A stretch of DNA of 30,492 bases from a virus: the IMG/VR virus record IMGVR_UViG_3300010375_000585, positions 1 through 30,492 of that record. The stretch is one strand, 5' to 3'. The position numbers and the translations under genes are program-made. Of this stretch, positions 30,248-30,492 are shown in pieces. How positions within the stretch are numbered: the stretch's first letter is position 1; each line of letters opens with the position of its first letter. Under the pieces are notes generated by a model. It did not search any database, was not told the origin of the DNA, and saw only the letters and a list, made by a program, of their open reading frames with translations.

Positions 30248-30492
30248 TGACGCGTATTGAAGAAAAAGAGACAATGCTTGGCCTGAATGGCTGGGAGCAC
30301 ATCAGGGGTTTCTGGAAGCACTCAGACTATATTGCTGCTGAGGGAAAGCCGCTGCTGTTTACAACAGACGAAGCCTGGGATGTACAGACGCGTCCCGATG
30401 TGGCGGACTATGTGTGCAAGACTGCGCAAGAGAAGTACGTCGATAGGGTATTAAAAGTCTATGCACTGAAGATTGACATGCGTAAGCGCTGA
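30247..30492 (+). CDS. Small unknown protein of the replication operon
   Basis: 81 aa from the ATG at 30247, which overlaps the helicase stop as TAATG. The frame opens further upstream within the helicase, but that part is a shadow. The sequence begins MTRIEEKETMLGLNGWEHIR, continues SDYIAAEGKPLLFTTDEAWD and ends with the basic VYALKIDMRKR. It is a compact soluble protein with several aromatic residues and no motif that I recognise. Coupling to primase and helicase suggests a replication accessory role. The window ends at its stop codon. Confidence 0.7.
   Translation: MTRIEEKETMLGLNGWEHIRGFWKHSDYIAAEGKPLLFTTDEAWDVQTRPDVADYVCKTAQEKYVDRVLKVYALKIDMRKR

Overview
This window is most of a temperate tailed-phage (prophage) genome with a long-tailed siphovirus plan and an HK97-type head. 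It opens with a tyrosine integrase, carries a complete head-tail module in HK97 order, and ends in a replication module. I see no bacterial housekeeping gene, tRNA, rRNA, IS element or CRISPR array. The host is probably Gram-negative. The small basic RARIAEAQRKRWAK protein, the secreted Cys-containing fibre proteins and the Cys-rich prohead protease resemble, from memory, prophage genes of Acidobacteriota, but this is a weak inference.

Layout: (1) 1-2424, plus strand: integrase, a two-TM membrane protein and a small basic protein, closed by a bidirectional terminator at 2425-2445. (2) 2535-26632, minus strand: the late region. In transcription order it holds two small proteins sharing a C-terminal motif, a holin-like protein, a small unknown, HNH endonuclease, terminase small and large subunits, portal, prohead protease, a decoration-like protein, major capsid, four connector/completion proteins, tail tube, tail chaperones G and GT joined by a -1 frameshift, tape measure, two signal-peptide-bearing fibre proteins, three tail-tip proteins, a J-like host-specificity protein, and a coiled-coil/TM protein. 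Two small plus-strand genes (7757-7942, 25189-25368) sit inside this region as islands. (3) 26633-27347: a 700-base control/origin region with terminator hairpins, a dyad operator, three copies of ACCCTGCACAG and a highly structured leader. (4) 27348-30492, plus strand: an archaeo-eukaryotic-type primase, an SF3/D5-like helicase and a small unknown protein, tightly coupled.

Two regulatory patterns stand out. First, TAAATA, usually TAAATAC and often preceded by CCAAA-type sequence, occurs at eight late gene starts and once more on the minus strand, plus once ahead of the replication leader on the plus strand and once near 2460. At five late genes it lies 5-11 bases from a start codon that has no Shine-Dalgarno sequence, which suggests a phage-recognised promoter making leaderless mRNAs. 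Several copies directly follow a minus-strand terminator, dividing the late region into separate units. Second, the primase leader can form either a long 14-bp stem or a hairpin that buries the ribosome-binding region of the primase. Both use the same five bases, so it looks like an RNA switch.

I did not recognise a repressor, a classical endolysin or attP; these may lie outside the window.
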